DNA of 64,000 bases from a virus, in the IMG/VR virus record IMGVR_UViG_3300042924_008490, positions 1 to 64,000 of that record; one strand, given 5' to 3'. Shown piece after piece: positions 49,913-58,865 of this stretch. The notes under the pieces were generated by a model, which was not told where the DNA came from, ran no database searches, and saw only the letters and a program-made list of their open reading frames with translations. How positions within the stretch are numbered: the stretch's first letter is position 1; every line of letters starts with the position of its first letter. The translations under genes were made by a program, and so were the position numbers.

Positions 49913-50917
49913 TTATATTGGAAGCTCTTTATATTGAGAAAATTCAGGAGAATCTGATTTTACTCTATATTGAAGCGTAGATTTTGGTATTCCAAGTTTA
50001 CGTTCTGCCTGTCTTAAAGAAGTAAATCTTCTTCCAAAAATAGAATATCTTCCTGCACCTTGTTGAATCCTTTTATCTTCTTTAGGTTCATTTATTGGTT
50101 CAAATGCAGGTTTATTTGATTGAACAGGTTGAACTTTTTCTTTTTCACCGTAAGACATCTCTTTGTCATAAGCATCCGCTTTCATATCTCCCAATTTTTC
50201 CAAAAGACCCATTCTTCTCAAACTTTTGAATGCAATATTTCCCGAAGAAAATTCTCCTTTCTCATTCAATCCTTTTTGCCTCATATCAGCTATTGCTTTT
50301 TTGATGGCATCAATTTCATCCAATAAACCATTCAAATTTCCCATTGTATATTTTTTATACAAACCATCAATTTTATCTTGAAAGAAATTTATTAACTTTT
50401 GAATCAATGCTTCATCAAAACGTAAAGTAGTTCTTTCAGGTTTTTTTATCCATTTATCATATAGAACCGAATAAATTCCACCTGCAACCAAAGTCCCTTC
50501 AGAATCTTGTGCATATAATTCCACAGGGAAATTTTTTATATTGATATCATGTCTATCATTCCAAAGCTCCTTTTGAGCATAGGCATAATTATCAGCTAAT
50601 TCTTTATTTTTTGTTATTTCTTCAAATGGAAGAATTACATGTAAATCTAAATCAGATAAATTAGACCAATTGTAATTAGCCAAAGAACCTGTAAGGATTA
50701 TGTCTTCATACTTCACCCACTCAACCGCTAAATATTTATAAAAATCTTCAGCTATTTTTAAAAGATTTTTTCTTACTTCAGGAATCATTTTTTCGTTAGC
50801 ATCAAAGATATCAGGACATAATGTATCTTTCATCTGAAATACAGATAAATCGTAATCCTCTTCAAGCCTTTTTCTTCTTAAAGCTTTAAAAGTATCTTCG
50901 TTGACTTTTATTTTCAT
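49913..50917 (-). CDS. Nucleotidyltransferase-fold protein with C-terminal NUMOD1-like HTH
   Basis: 334 residues. N-terminus MKIKVNEDTFKALRRKRLEE contains VNE and LEE tag-like sites. ILTGSLANYNWSNLSDLDLHV (74-94) is the polymerase-beta/MNT motif (GS, then DxD), and FPVELYA about 40 residues later gives the third acidic position. Residues 160-235 are helical. The C-terminal 45 residues (FTSLRQAERKLGIPKSTLQYRV) form a helix-turn-helix resembling NUMOD1 repeats. It could nucleotidylate a protein or RNA and bind nucleic acid through its tail. Tag and late promoter suggest it is packaged. Target unknown. Confidence 0.68.
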   Translation of the reverse strand: MKIKVNEDTFKALRRKRLEEDYDLSVFQMKDTLCPDIFDANEKMIPEVRKNLLKIAEDFYKYLAVEWVKYEDIILTGSLANYNWSNLSDLDLHVILPFEEITKNKELADNYAYAQKELWNDRHDINIKNFPVELYAQDSEGTLVAGGIYSVLYDKWIKKPERTTLRFDEALIQKLINFFQDKIDGLYKKYTMGNLNGLLDEIDAIKKAIADMRQKGLNEKGEFSSGNIAFKSLRRMGLLEKLGDMKADAYDKEMSYGEKEKVQPVQSNKPAFEPINEPKEDKRIQQGAGRYSIFGRRFTSLRQAERKLGIPKSTLQYRVKSDSPEFSQYKELPI

Positions 50918-50926
50918 TATTTTTAA

Positions 50927-50934
50927 TATAAATA
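50927..50934 (-). promoter_or_regulatory. Late-promoter-like element TATTTATA
   Basis: GATATTTATATTAAAAATAA on the minus strand, 10-17 bases before the nucleotidyltransferase start. It overlaps the 3' end of the LRR gene region. Confidence 0.6.
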
Positions 50935-50936
50935 TC

Positions 50937-51581
50937 TTAAAAAATGACTTTAATTGATTTAAATATCTTCTTTATTCGCTTTTGTTCTTCTTTTGAAAAA
51001 TTATTTCCTCTTAAATCTAATAAAGATAATCCTTTTAACATATCGATATTATTAGGTAAGGATTCTAAATCATTATTGGATAAATCTAAATAACTCAAAT
51101 TTAAAATTTTTACTATTGAAGATGGAATTTGTTTTATTTGATTATTAGCCAAAGAAAGCTTTTCTAATTTCGACAATTTGCTTATATTCTCAGGAAGCTT
51201 TTTAATTTTATTGTTATCCAAATTCAAAGATTTCATTTTTTTCAATTTAGAAATCTCATTAGGAATTGAAGTGATTCTTTTGGAATCCAAACGAACTATA
51301 TCAGAATTTAAAATTTTTATTAAAGATTTTAAATTTATTTCACTTTCATTAAAAAAATCAAAAAGATTTTCATAACTTTGATTCAACAATTTTTGAATAT
51401 CAATATTCTCCTTTTTGACAAAAAATTCAATAACATCAATTAAATCTTCATTTGCAGAATCTATTAATTTCAAAAGAAAATGAGTGCTGTCATTGGAATT
51501 TTTAGCTTCCATTAAATTTGCCTTAAAGAAACCTTTTTCAGATAAATTCAACATTCTATCATTTAATTTATTTATATCCAT
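50937..51581 (-). CDS. Leucine-rich repeat protein
   Basis: 214 residues. The N-terminal 95 residues are helical with LSE and LME sites near the start (RMLNLSEKGFFKANLMEAK). Residues about 100-200 contain five to six LRRs of about 23 residues: LKKMKSLNLDNNKIKKLPEN, LSKLEKLSLANNQIKQIPSS and LNLSYLDLSNNDLESLP. The fold mediates protein binding. It overlaps the KTSC gene by one base. In a late phage unit beside possible injected enzymes it may be an adaptor or effector, but this is inference. Origin from a host LRR gene is possible. Confidence 0.82.
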   Translation of the reverse strand: MDINKLNDRMLNLSEKGFFKANLMEAKNSNDSTHFLLKLIDSANEDLIDVIEFFVKKENIDIQKLLNQSYENLFDFFNESEINLKSLIKILNSDIVRLDSKRITSIPNEISKLKKMKSLNLDNNKIKKLPENISKLSKLEKLSLANNQIKQIPSSIVKILNLSYLDLSNNDLESLPNNIDMLKGLSLLDLRGNNFSKEEQKRIKKIFKSIKVIF

Positions 51582-51886
51582 TATTTAGATTGTTTTTTCT
51601 TTAACTGTTCAATCAAAGTTAAAATATTTTCCATATCAACTTTACCTTCAACTTTTGCAAATTTGAATTTATCTTTTATGTAACCTCTAAAGTGTTTTCC
51701 TTGACTTTCGGCAACTTTTAACCTTTGAAAGTTATAATTTGTTATATTTTCGTAAACATATTGTATTCCACCCTTAAAAATTATTGCAAGCTGATTAGTA
51801 TCATTATTATACTTACATGCATGAATATTAGAGGAATCGAAATAACATACGCTTCCATTGTCTACTTTTTCTTCTAATAATAACAT
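51581..51886 (-). CDS. KTSC-domain protein
   Basis: 101 residues. Residues about 18-75 match the KTSC pattern: SSNIHACKYNNDTNQLAIIFKGG, then QYVYENIT, then VAESQGKHFRGYIKDKF with the conserved S-x-G and Lys. In the literature KTSC domains occur next to lysyl-tRNA synthetase or in phage and restriction contexts; biochemical function is not established. An LLLEE start gives an LxE site. First gene of a two-gene unit with the LRR protein. Confidence 0.75.
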   Translation of the reverse strand: MLLLEEKVDNGSVCYFDSSNIHACKYNNDTNQLAIIFKGGIQYVYENITNYNFQRLKVAESQGKHFRGYIKDKFKFAKVEGKVDMENILTLIEQLKKKQSK

Positions 51887-51895
51887 ATTTTTTAT

Positions 51896-51903
51896 TATAA
51901 ATA
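51896..51903 (-). promoter_or_regulatory. Late-promoter-like element TATTTATA
   Basis: ATATATTTATAATAAAAAATATG on the minus strand, running up to the KTSC start; divergent from the copy at 51929. Confidence 0.6.
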
Positions 51904-51928
51904 TATCAAATAATATTCAGAAAACAAC

Positions 51929-51936
51929 TATTTATA
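51929..51936 (+). promoter_or_regulatory. Late-promoter-like element TATTTATA
   Basis: ACTATTTATATAAAAAGAGG, 21 bases before the Clp ATPase start. Confidence 0.62.
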
Positions 51937-51949
51937 TAAAAAGAGGCTT

Positions 51950-54385
51950 ATGAAAAAATTTGATGACGTAGCGGATAGTTGTCTAAAGAAAGCTGAGAAC
52001 TATGCAAGGGTAAAAGATAAAGATAAAGAGATAAGAGTCTCACATTTAATTTTCGCAATTTTAAATGATAGAAGATATAATATTGTCACAGGAGTTTTAG
52101 AAGAATTGAATATTGATATCGATTTACTTACGGATAGCGTTGAAATTATAAGAAGTGAAAATGTTGTTCCTCAAGAAACTAAACCTAAATCAATAAAGAA
52201 TAGTAAAGAATTACAGGAAATTTTAGATTTTTCTTTAGAAAATCCGACTGCTATAGAAGGAAAAGACGAAGTTACTATTATAGACATTTTCCTCTCTTGT
52301 TTACAAATTGATAATGAATTGACTGAAATTTTTAAAGATTATCATATTGAACATACAAAATTTGAAGAAATCTCAATTGAATTAGAATCAGATTATTATA
52401 ACAGTGATATTGATGATGAATTAGAATATGCAGAAGTATATTCTATCAGAGTTGGTAAACCATCTACTCAAAATAATAAAAATCAAAATTTAGAAAAATA
52501 TTGTATCAATTTTACTACTTTGGCAAGTCAAAATAAAATTGATACTTGCTTTGGTCGAGAAGATAAACTAAATGAATTATACAGAATTCTCACAAGAACC
52601 AAAAAAAGAAATGCGATATTAATTGGTAGAGAAGGTGTTGGTAAAACAAATCTTGTTGAAGGGCTTGCTGTGAGCATTGTAAGAGGGAATGCTCCTAAAA
52701 ATCTTTTGAATAAAATAATTTATTCTTTGGATATAAATTCATTGGTAGCAGGTACAAAATACAGGGGGATGTTTGAAGAACGTATTCAAGCTATATTGGA
52801 AGAACTTGCTGAAAATGAAAATGCAATACTTTTTATAGATGAAATTCATAATATTGTTGGAGCAGGAGCTTCAGAAAGTTCAGGTGACCTATCAAATATA
52901 CTCAAACCTTATCTTGCAAGAAAAGGCTTTCAAATCATTGGAGCAACCACTACTTCAGAATACAAAAAGTATATTGAAAAAGATAAAGCTTTAGTAAGAA
53001 GATTTTCAGAAATTACTATTGAAGAACCAAGTGTTGAGGATGCAATCAGAATTCTTAATAATATAAAAGCTTCTTATGAATCTGCTCACAATGTTGAATT
53101 TACAAATGAAGCTATTATTGCCTGTGTAGAACTAAGCCATAAGTACATGCCTTATAGGACACTTCCTGATAAAGCTATTGATATTTTGGATGATGTGGCA
53201 GCTAAAAAAAGATTATCAAAATATGGTGTTTCAAATATAATAAAACTTCAAGAGGAATATAAAAAAATTGAAGATAAAAAAATTGATATTATAAAATATA
53301 GAAGTTACCATTTGGCTGAAGATATCAAAAAAGAATCCAATAAGATTCTATCAAAAATAAAAGCTGAAAGAGAAATTCAAAATAAAGAAAAAAATGAGCA
53401 AGTCGTTATTGATGTTGCAGATGTAAAATCAATCATCCAAGAAATAACTAAAATTCCTATAACTGATAAAGGATTAGATGTAAAAGGATTGAAACAACAT
53501 CTTGAGAAAAAAATTATTGGTCAAGAGAATGCTGTAAATTCTATAGTGAAAACTGTAATGCTTAACAAACTTGAACTCGATGATAATGAAAAGCCTATCG
53601 GCTCATTCTTGTTTATTGGGTATTCAGGGGTAGGTAAAACAGAACTTACAAAAGAAGTTTCAAGATTTCTTTCAGGAAATGAAAGTAGTCTTATAAGAAT
53701 TGATTGCAGTGAATACAGCCAATCGCATGAGGTCTCTAAACTCATTGGAGCACCTGCAGGTTACATTGGATATGAAGAAGGCGGACAATTGACTGAAAAG
53801 GTCAAAAGAAACCCATTCTCGGTCATTTTGTTTGATGAGATAGAAAAAGCTCATGAGAAACTATTTGATATCCTTTTGCAGGTATTAGGTGAAGGCAGAT
53901 TAACAGATAATAAAGGTGAAACTATTAGCTTCAAAAATAGTATTATAATAATGACATCCAATGTAGGCACAAAAAATGCCATAAAAAATATGTCATCTAT
54001 TGGGTATTCTAAACAAAATGCGGAATATGAACAATCTATTGTTGAAAAAGAAGTTAAAAAGCAATTTAAACCCGAATTTATCAATAGGATAGATAATATC
54101 ATTCACTTTAATATTCTTTCTAAGGAAGCAATTATGACCCTTTTAGATATGGAATTGAATAAACTCAAAAACCAAGTCAAAAAACATGATGTAGAGCTTG
54201 TTATTTCCAATGAAGTGAAAGAATTCCTTTTAGATGAAAATTATTCAATAGAATACGGATTTAGACCTTTCAAAAGAAAAATCAATGATGAAATCAAATT
54301 GATAATTGCTGAAGTCCTTTTGGAGGATAAACCTAAAGAAATAAAAGTTACTATTGAGGATAAAAAAATAAAAGCGGTCTTTTGA
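51950..54385 (+). CDS. ClpA/ClpC-type AAA+ unfoldase
   Basis: 811 residues with the full class I Clp layout: an N-domain (1-150) with CLKKAENYARVKDKDKEIRVSH-like repeats, D1 (Walker A GREGVGKTN 226-234, Walker B AILFIDEIHN 292-301, sensor IIGATTTSEY), a short linker without a ClpB middle domain, and D2 (Walker A GYSGVGKTEL about 556-565, Walker B VILFDEIEKAH about 624-634, sensor-2 GFRPFKR). In D2 the segment SSIGYSK (about 683-689) lies where ClpA/ClpC have the IGF/VGF loop that docks ClpP. It should unfold proteins in the cytoplasm, perhaps feeding host ClpP, or help virion assembly. Rare in phages at full length. Confidence 0.88.
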   Translation: MKKFDDVADSCLKKAENYARVKDKDKEIRVSHLIFAILNDRRYNIVTGVLEELNIDIDLLTDSVEIIRSENVVPQETKPKSIKNSKELQEILDFSLENPTAIEGKDEVTIIDIFLSCLQIDNELTEIFKDYHIEHTKFEEISIELESDYYNSDIDDELEYAEVYSIRVGKPSTQNNKNQNLEKYCINFTTLASQNKIDTCFGREDKLNELYRILTRTKKRNAILIGREGVGKTNLVEGLAVSIVRGNAPKNLLNKIIYSLDINSLVAGTKYRGMFEERIQAILEELAENENAILFIDEIHNIVGAGASESSGDLSNILKPYLARKGFQIIGATTTSEYKKYIEKDKALVRRFSEITIEEPSVEDAIRILNNIKASYESAHNVEFTNEAIIACVELSHKYMPYRTLPDKAIDILDDVAAKKRLSKYGVSNIIKLQEEYKKIEDKKIDIIKYRSYHLAEDIKKESNKILSKIKAEREIQNKEKNEQVVIDVADVKSIIQEITKIPITDKGLDVKGLKQHLEKKIIGQENAVNSIVKTVMLNKLELDDNEKPIGSFLFIGYSGVGKTELTKEVSRFLSGNESSLIRIDCSEYSQSHEVSKLIGAPAGYIGYEEGGQLTEKVKRNPFSVILFDEIEKAHEKLFDILLQVLGEGRLTDNKGETISFKNSIIIMTSNVGTKNAIKNMSSIGYSKQNAEYEQSIVEKEVKKQFKPEFINRIDNIIHFNILSKEAIMTLLDMELNKLKNQVKKHDVELVISNEVKEFLLDENYSIEYGFRPFKRKINDEIKLIIAEVLLEDKPKEIKVTIEDKKIKAVF

Positions 54386-54401
54386 ACCGCTTTTATTTTT
54401 T
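54363..54401. terminator. Bidirectional terminator
   Basis: Sixteen-base perfect stem AAAAAATAAAAGCGGT / ACCGCTTTTATTTTTT with loop CTTTTGA, which contains the stop of the Clp gene. It separates convergent units. Confidence 0.9.
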
Positions 54402-54415
54402 AGTTGTATCAGATT

Positions 54416-57400
54416 TTAATCTAAAGTCAATCCGAACATTCTTTTGTAGTTTTCAGAAAAAGTTTCTTCTGTTACAGTGCTTGTTCTATTAAACATTGTA
54501 TTAACCAAATCAGTAACACTACTTTTCTTTTCAGTTGAAGCACTTGCAGTTCCACTTACTTGACTCATAGTATTCCATATATTTTGCATTTGAGTAAACA
54601 TGTCTGCTTTAGGGGTATTACTGTTCAGTAATTTTTCAACTTGTGCTTTAATTGTAGCATCTTTTATTCCATTTTTAGCTAATGTTTTTGCTTCAGCTTT
54701 TTTATCAGCTTTTATTAGGGCTAAAATAATATTTACTACTGTTTTTACTGTAATAGTACCTGTTGTTGGTTCTGCTTCAATACCTTCTTCTGCACTATTT
54801 ATGGCAGCTTTAGTTGCAGGCCCGTACTTTCCATCTACACCTGCACCTCCAAGGTCTTTACCTAATGATTGCAATGCTGTTTGAACTGCGGTAACTTCAT
54901 CTTTTACTGTATATTCACCTGATTCGCCTTCGTAGCCTGCAAGTTCAACGTCTAAATTTATACCTGCAAGTGCTTCTGCTAAATTAGGATAAGCTTCTGC
55001 AGGAAGTTTAGACATATCAAAAGAAGCACTACCATCTGCTCCAAATGCAAAAGCTTGTAAAAACATTGAACCATGCTTATAAGCGGAAGGTTGAGCTAAT
55101 ATTTTCATTACATAAGATTTCATCCAAGGAGCTTTCATAGCAGTATTTACAAAATCTAATGTATTAATTTGTTGTGCTCCATTTTTAGTAAGTATATGTA
55201 CATAATCATTTCCTATTGCCTTTACAGTAGCCTTTTCACCATTAATCATTACTTTAGTTCCTACTTTAACTTTTAATGCTTTTAATAATGCTTGTTCAGA
55301 ACCTGAAACAATTCTTAATACATTTTTACCCGAAGCAATATTTATAACAGACTCAAAAAACCCTGTAAAACCTTTTTTTGCAACTAAAATTTCAGCTTTA
55401 GTACCCAATTTAACCGCATTCATACCAAGTTTTTCAGTAACTTTTGCACTCGCTGCACCTGCTCTTGTCACAATTCCTTGTAACCATTTTTTAACCATTT
55501 CATATGCAGCTCTTATACCTGTAGTAATAGCAGTCCATCTTTTTGCACCCAAAATCCATTTAACCCATCCGTATGATACAAATTTAAGTATACTTTTAAC
55601 TATATATCCTCCATATGTAACAAGAGCTTGTAAAGCTTCACTCACCAATCTGAAAGTAGTAGAACTCACTTTTGCAGCAGTAGTAGCAGTTTTTGCTGCT
55701 GCTATTGCACCCCTCCATGTAGCTGCAACTATACCAATTACTTGAGGTAAAAGTGCAGATGCGATGTCTAAAATACCATTCCAATACCTTTCAGCTTTCA
55801 TTGCATCACCGCCTTCAGTAAAATAAGACCTAAGAAAATACACCATACCATTTAAGAAAAGCGGGCCGTTTCCTATTCCTGGAAAAATAATCGAAACAAC
55901 ACTCACGCCTGCTTGAAGATAATCAATCCAATTCCAACCTTCTACTATTAAATTTTCAACTAATACTCTATTTTTTACTTTTTTCCCTGTATTAACATAA
56001 TATATCTCATTTTCAATCATCATATATTTCTTGCAATAAGATATTTTAAATCCTTTTCTACCAAAAACACTTTCATAAAGTCCTTTATCAATACCTTGAG
56101 TACTCTCTTCACCTTCTAAGGAACTAATTTTTTTTTTTCCATAAGGAATTTCACTCAATCCTGTGTCAAATTTATATTTCTTATAAGGGTTTGATGAATA
56201 ATCCATAGGAACTTCATACATATTTTCATCATCCATTGAAGGTCTTTTCATTCCCATTGAATAACCTTTCATTCCCATTGAAGGTCTTTCCATAGGCATA
56301 GAACCTTTTCCAAGCATACGAAGTAAAGCAAAATCTTTAGGAGAACTTAACTCCACTTCGATATATGAATCCTCATCAGTATCACCACATTCCATGCATG
56401 ATTCTTCTTCTAATGGATTGTATCTTTCTTCATCTTCATAATCTCTTTTATATGCATCATATTGACGTGCCTCATAATCTTCTTGACTCTCTTCATCTCC
56501 TTCATCTGAATCAAAACCTTCATAACCTTTTTCACCTTTCAAAGAACCATAAGGAGGTTCTTCAGGGTCTTCTTTAGGATTCATCATTTCTTTCAATTCC
56601 TCATAAACAGGTTTCATGTTTCCTTCAGACATATTCTGATAAGCTTCATAAACTTGACACATTTTTTCAGTGATATCCATTGATTGACCACCTTCCATTT
56701 GAGTTTCATAAGCTTCCTTTTGGATTTCAACCATCTTTTGAACCATTTCCATAGGAACATCCAAAGCTTCTGCAGTCATTGCAACAGCTTCATTTGTGGT
56801 TTTTTTCATTGATTTCATTTCATTGAAAGTTTTTTTGATTTCATTAACCATCATTTCACTTTCATGCATCAATCCGCTATAACCTTCATAAATTTCTGAC
56901 ATTTCTTCAGCGACATTTTCTGTAAGATATTTGCGAAGTTTCAATTGATATGGAGTTCTATCATTTTTGATAATATTTTTGATATTTTTGGCATGGCTTT
57001 CAAACAAACCTTTTTCATTTGCAATTCTATCTACAAATTTCAAATTGTGATATTCAGTTTTGCCTTTCATGTTTTCAACAATGTTAGCGATGAAATCAAC
57101 CATTTCTTCCTCATTCAATTGAGTAAAACCATCTCCGAGACCGAATCCTCCATTTTTATCAAGTTTGCGATTGTATATAGAATTGGTATTAACGTTAGAT
57201 TTGAATCTCGTTTCACTGCCAAATCCTTGACCGAGAGTAAATCCACCTTTTGATTCATTCAATCTTCTTTTGAGGTTTCCAACTGTTGTTTGTTTTAATA
57301 TTTTCATTTCTTTTTTATTTTCATATAACTGTCCTTTGAATGATTTTAATCCTTCAGAAAATTGCTCATAAAAATTCTCAAAAAAATCTAAAAATTCAAC

Positions 57401-57715
57401 AAGGTTTTCTCGATTTTCTTCTCTCCATCGCTCATGCCAATAATTATTCTTGGTATAAAGAAGTTCATTTTCAGCATTTCTAATAATAGATTGAAAAACA
57501 TCCTTTCTTTCGGATTTGGTTTTTTTTGCAAGTGTATCATAGTATTGTAAAGAAGATTGATAATCATAAAATGACCTCTTATCTAATTTAAAATTTTTTT
57601 TGAATCTTTGATATCTATTAATATTGTCATTAAGCAATCTTATAGTATCTTTATCCAATCCATTAAGAAAACTATCCGCTTCTTTAATTAATTTGTCAAA
57701 ATAAGATAAATCCAT
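54416..57715 (-). CDS. Giant multi-module virion protein with hydrophobic core and peptidoglycan-binding domain
   Basis: 1099 residues. The tag-like start is MDLSYFDKLIKEADSFL. Residues 1-150: helical. 150-200: two FGLGDGF-type Gly motifs flanked by LNE sites. 205-390: acidic/Met-rich helices. 390-520: Asp/Glu/Tyr-rich with CMECGD. About 600-790: strongly hydrophobic Ala/Ile-rich helices (AGVSVVSIIFPGIGNGPLFL, ASALLPQVIGIVAATWRGAI). About 945-990: peptidoglycan-binding repeat VQTALQSLGKDLG with VDGKYGPATKAAI. The mix of cleavage sites, membrane-active stretch and wall-binding domain suits a protein ejected with DNA to cross the envelope, or a tape-measure-like part; both are inference. An A11 run at 56128-56138 is read in frame. 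Confidence 0.6.
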   Translation of the reverse strand: MDLSYFDKLIKEADSFLNGLDKDTIRLLNDNINRYQRFKKNFKLDKRSFYDYQSSLQYYDTLAKKTKSERKDVFQSIIRNAENELLYTKNNYWHERWREENRENLVEFLDFFENFYEQFSEGLKSFKGQLYENKKEMKILKQTTVGNLKRRLNESKGGFTLGQGFGSETRFKSNVNTNSIYNRKLDKNGGFGLGDGFTQLNEEEMVDFIANIVENMKGKTEYHNLKFVDRIANEKGLFESHAKNIKNIIKNDRTPYQLKLRKYLTENVAEEMSEIYEGYSGLMHESEMMVNEIKKTFNEMKSMKKTTNEAVAMTAEALDVPMEMVQKMVEIQKEAYETQMEGGQSMDITEKMCQVYEAYQNMSEGNMKPVYEELKEMMNPKEDPEEPPYGSLKGEKGYEGFDSDEGDEESQEDYEARQYDAYKRDYEDEERYNPLEEESCMECGDTDEDSYIEVELSSPKDFALLRMLGKGSMPMERPSMGMKGYSMGMKRPSMDDENMYEVPMDYSSNPYKKYKFDTGLSEIPYGKKKISSLEGEESTQGIDKGLYESVFGRKGFKISYCKKYMMIENEIYYVNTGKKVKNRVLVENLIVEGWNWIDYLQAGVSVVSIIFPGIGNGPLFLNGMVYFLRSYFTEGGDAMKAERYWNGILDIASALLPQVIGIVAATWRGAIAAAKTATTAAKVSSTTFRLVSEALQALVTYGGYIVKSILKFVSYGWVKWILGAKRWTAITTGIRAAYEMVKKWLQGIVTRAGAASAKVTEKLGMNAVKLGTKAEILVAKKGFTGFFESVINIASGKNVLRIVSGSEQALLKALKVKVGTKVMINGEKATVKAIGNDYVHILTKNGAQQINTLDFVNTAMKAPWMKSYVMKILAQPSAYKHGSMFLQAFAFGADGSASFDMSKLPAEAYPNLAEALAGINLDVELAGYEGESGEYTVKDEVTAVQTALQSLGKDLGGAGVDGKYGPATKAAINSAEEGIEAEPTTGTITVKTVVNIILALIKADKKAEAKTLAKNGIKDATIKAQVEKLLNSNTPKADMFTQMQNIWNTMSQVSGTASASTEKKSSVTDLVNTMFNRTSTVTEETFSENYKRMFGLTLD

Positions 57716-57743
57716 ATTTTATATTTTATATTTTATATTTTCT

Positions 57744-57751
57744 TATAAATA
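57744..57751 (-). promoter_or_regulatory. Late-promoter-like element TATTTATA
   Basis: GATATTTATAAGAAAATATA on the minus strand, 29-36 bases before the giant protein start. Confidence 0.58.
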
Positions 57752-57791
57752 TCCTCAAAAAAGATAATAATCTATACTTTTTTAATAAATA

Positions 57792-58505
57792 TCATTTCTT
57801 TGAGCGAAAAGTGATTATAGGCTTAAAAATCCCCACTTGAATAGCAGGTCTTACTTTTACTTGATTGTTATCATAAATCAATGAAGCACCTATACCTGCT
57901 CCAATACTTACAATTTCTCTTGGAGCTTTTACGTTGAATGTTTTAGCATTTATAGTATTGGAACTATCGTCAGCAACAATTTTCAAACGAAGCTCAGGAG
58001 CTTTAAAAAGATTTTTCTTGTATTCATAAGAAAATAATTTATAATTTGCAGAATATGAATATTCATAATCCAACATATTACTTTTGGTATTAACTTTACC
58101 TTTTAATTTCAAATGTTTCCCTGTAGAATCCGAAAAAGTATAAGTATCCAAAGTATCATTTAGTCTGACTATTTGAATTTGCCCTTTTCCAATTGCTTCT
58201 GTTTGCAAATCGATAGCTGATTTCAAATCTTTGACTTTTATATTCATATTTTTTAATTCCTCTCTCAATTTGACCATTTCAGCATCATCTGATTTTTGAA
58301 TGACAGTTGTATTGTATTCTCTGTTAGTATGGTCAATTATTAGTCTACCCTGTTTATCAAAGCTTGTGGAAATTATAGAGTCCCTTTGATTTAATTGGCT
58401 GATAACATCATTAGGTGTCAATTGATTCTTTTGATAGAAAAATAAGAAGTATAACACTATATAAATAGGTAATGTAGCCAATAACATTTTTAAAAAATTA
58501 TTCAT
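57792..58505 (-). CDS. Membrane-anchored coiled-coil protein, spanin-like or DUF6808-like
   Basis: 237 residues. One N-terminal transmembrane helix (MLLATLPIYIVLYFLFFY, residues 7-24), then a periplasmic part: a coiled coil (EMVKLREELKNMNIKVKDLKS, about 76-96) and a beta-rich C-terminal domain (LKLKGKVNTKSN; SIGAGIGASLIYDNNQV). The topology fits an inner-membrane spanin and also the DUF6808-type proteins of Bacteroidota phages, whose role is not established. The C-terminal beta strands resemble an outer-membrane or pilot-type ending. Own TATTTATA element. Confidence 0.55.
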   Translation of the reverse strand: MNNFLKMLLATLPIYIVLYFLFFYQKNQLTPNDVISQLNQRDSIISTSFDKQGRLIIDHTNREYNTTVIQKSDDAEMVKLREELKNMNIKVKDLKSAIDLQTEAIGKGQIQIVRLNDTLDTYTFSDSTGKHLKLKGKVNTKSNMLDYEYSYSANYKLFSYEYKKNLFKAPELRLKIVADDSSNTINAKTFNVKAPREIVSIGAGIGASLIYDNNQVKVRPAIQVGIFKPIITFRSKK

Positions 58506-58517
58506 AATGGGTTTTTA

Positions 58518-58525
58518 TATAAATA
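58518..58525 (-). promoter_or_regulatory. Late-promoter-like element TATTTATA
   Basis: ATATATTTATATAAAAACCC on the minus strand, 13-20 bases before the start at 58505. Confidence 0.6.
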
Positions 58526-58544
58526 TATATCAAATATTAAAATC

Positions 58545-58576
58545 AAAAAAGCCTCTGAAAAATCAGAGGCTTTTTT
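58545..58576 (-). terminator. Rho-independent terminator
   Basis: Stem AAAAAAGCCTCTGA / TCAGAGGCTTTTTT with loop AAAA (TTTT on the minus strand). It ends the 59.3-58.6 kb minus unit and contains the stop codon of its last gene; symmetric, so it may act both ways. The stem is nearly that of 29541 and 32289. Confidence 0.88.
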
Positions 58577-58865
58577 TTATTTCGCAAAGAAGGATTCTCA
58601 CAATTTCACCTTCTTCCAAACTTTTTTGTCTTATGATTGCTTCAACTTGCCCTTGCCATAAAATATCTTCATCAGTTATAGCAACTATATCTTTTATATA
58701 AGGTATTTCAAATGTTTCACCTTCTTCAATATAATTTATCCGATTAAAATAATCCATATCAAGAGGAAGCCTGAATTTCTTTTTGAACCAATCAAATGTC
58801 AATAGAGCATTGCCTGCTTTATTCTTAACACCTTCTTTTGGGAAGTAATAATAGATTGTTTTCAT
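58563..58865 (-). CDS. Small hypothetical protein of the 59.3 kb minus unit
   Basis: 100 residues, alpha/beta. KTIYYYFPKEGVKNKAG and IVAITDEDILWQGQVEAIIRQ give strand-helix elements; an acidic C-terminal helix (SLEEGEIVRILLCEI) ends inside a terminator. Not recognised. Its ATG overlaps the stop of the 35-codon gene (ATGA). The unit has a host-type promoter rather than the late element, so it is probably expressed early. Confidence 0.6.
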   Translation of the reverse strand: MKTIYYYFPKEGVKNKAGNALLTFDWFKKKFRLPLDMDYFNRINYIEEGETFEIPYIKDIVAITDEDILWQGQVEAIIRQKSLEEGEIVRILLCEIKKSL

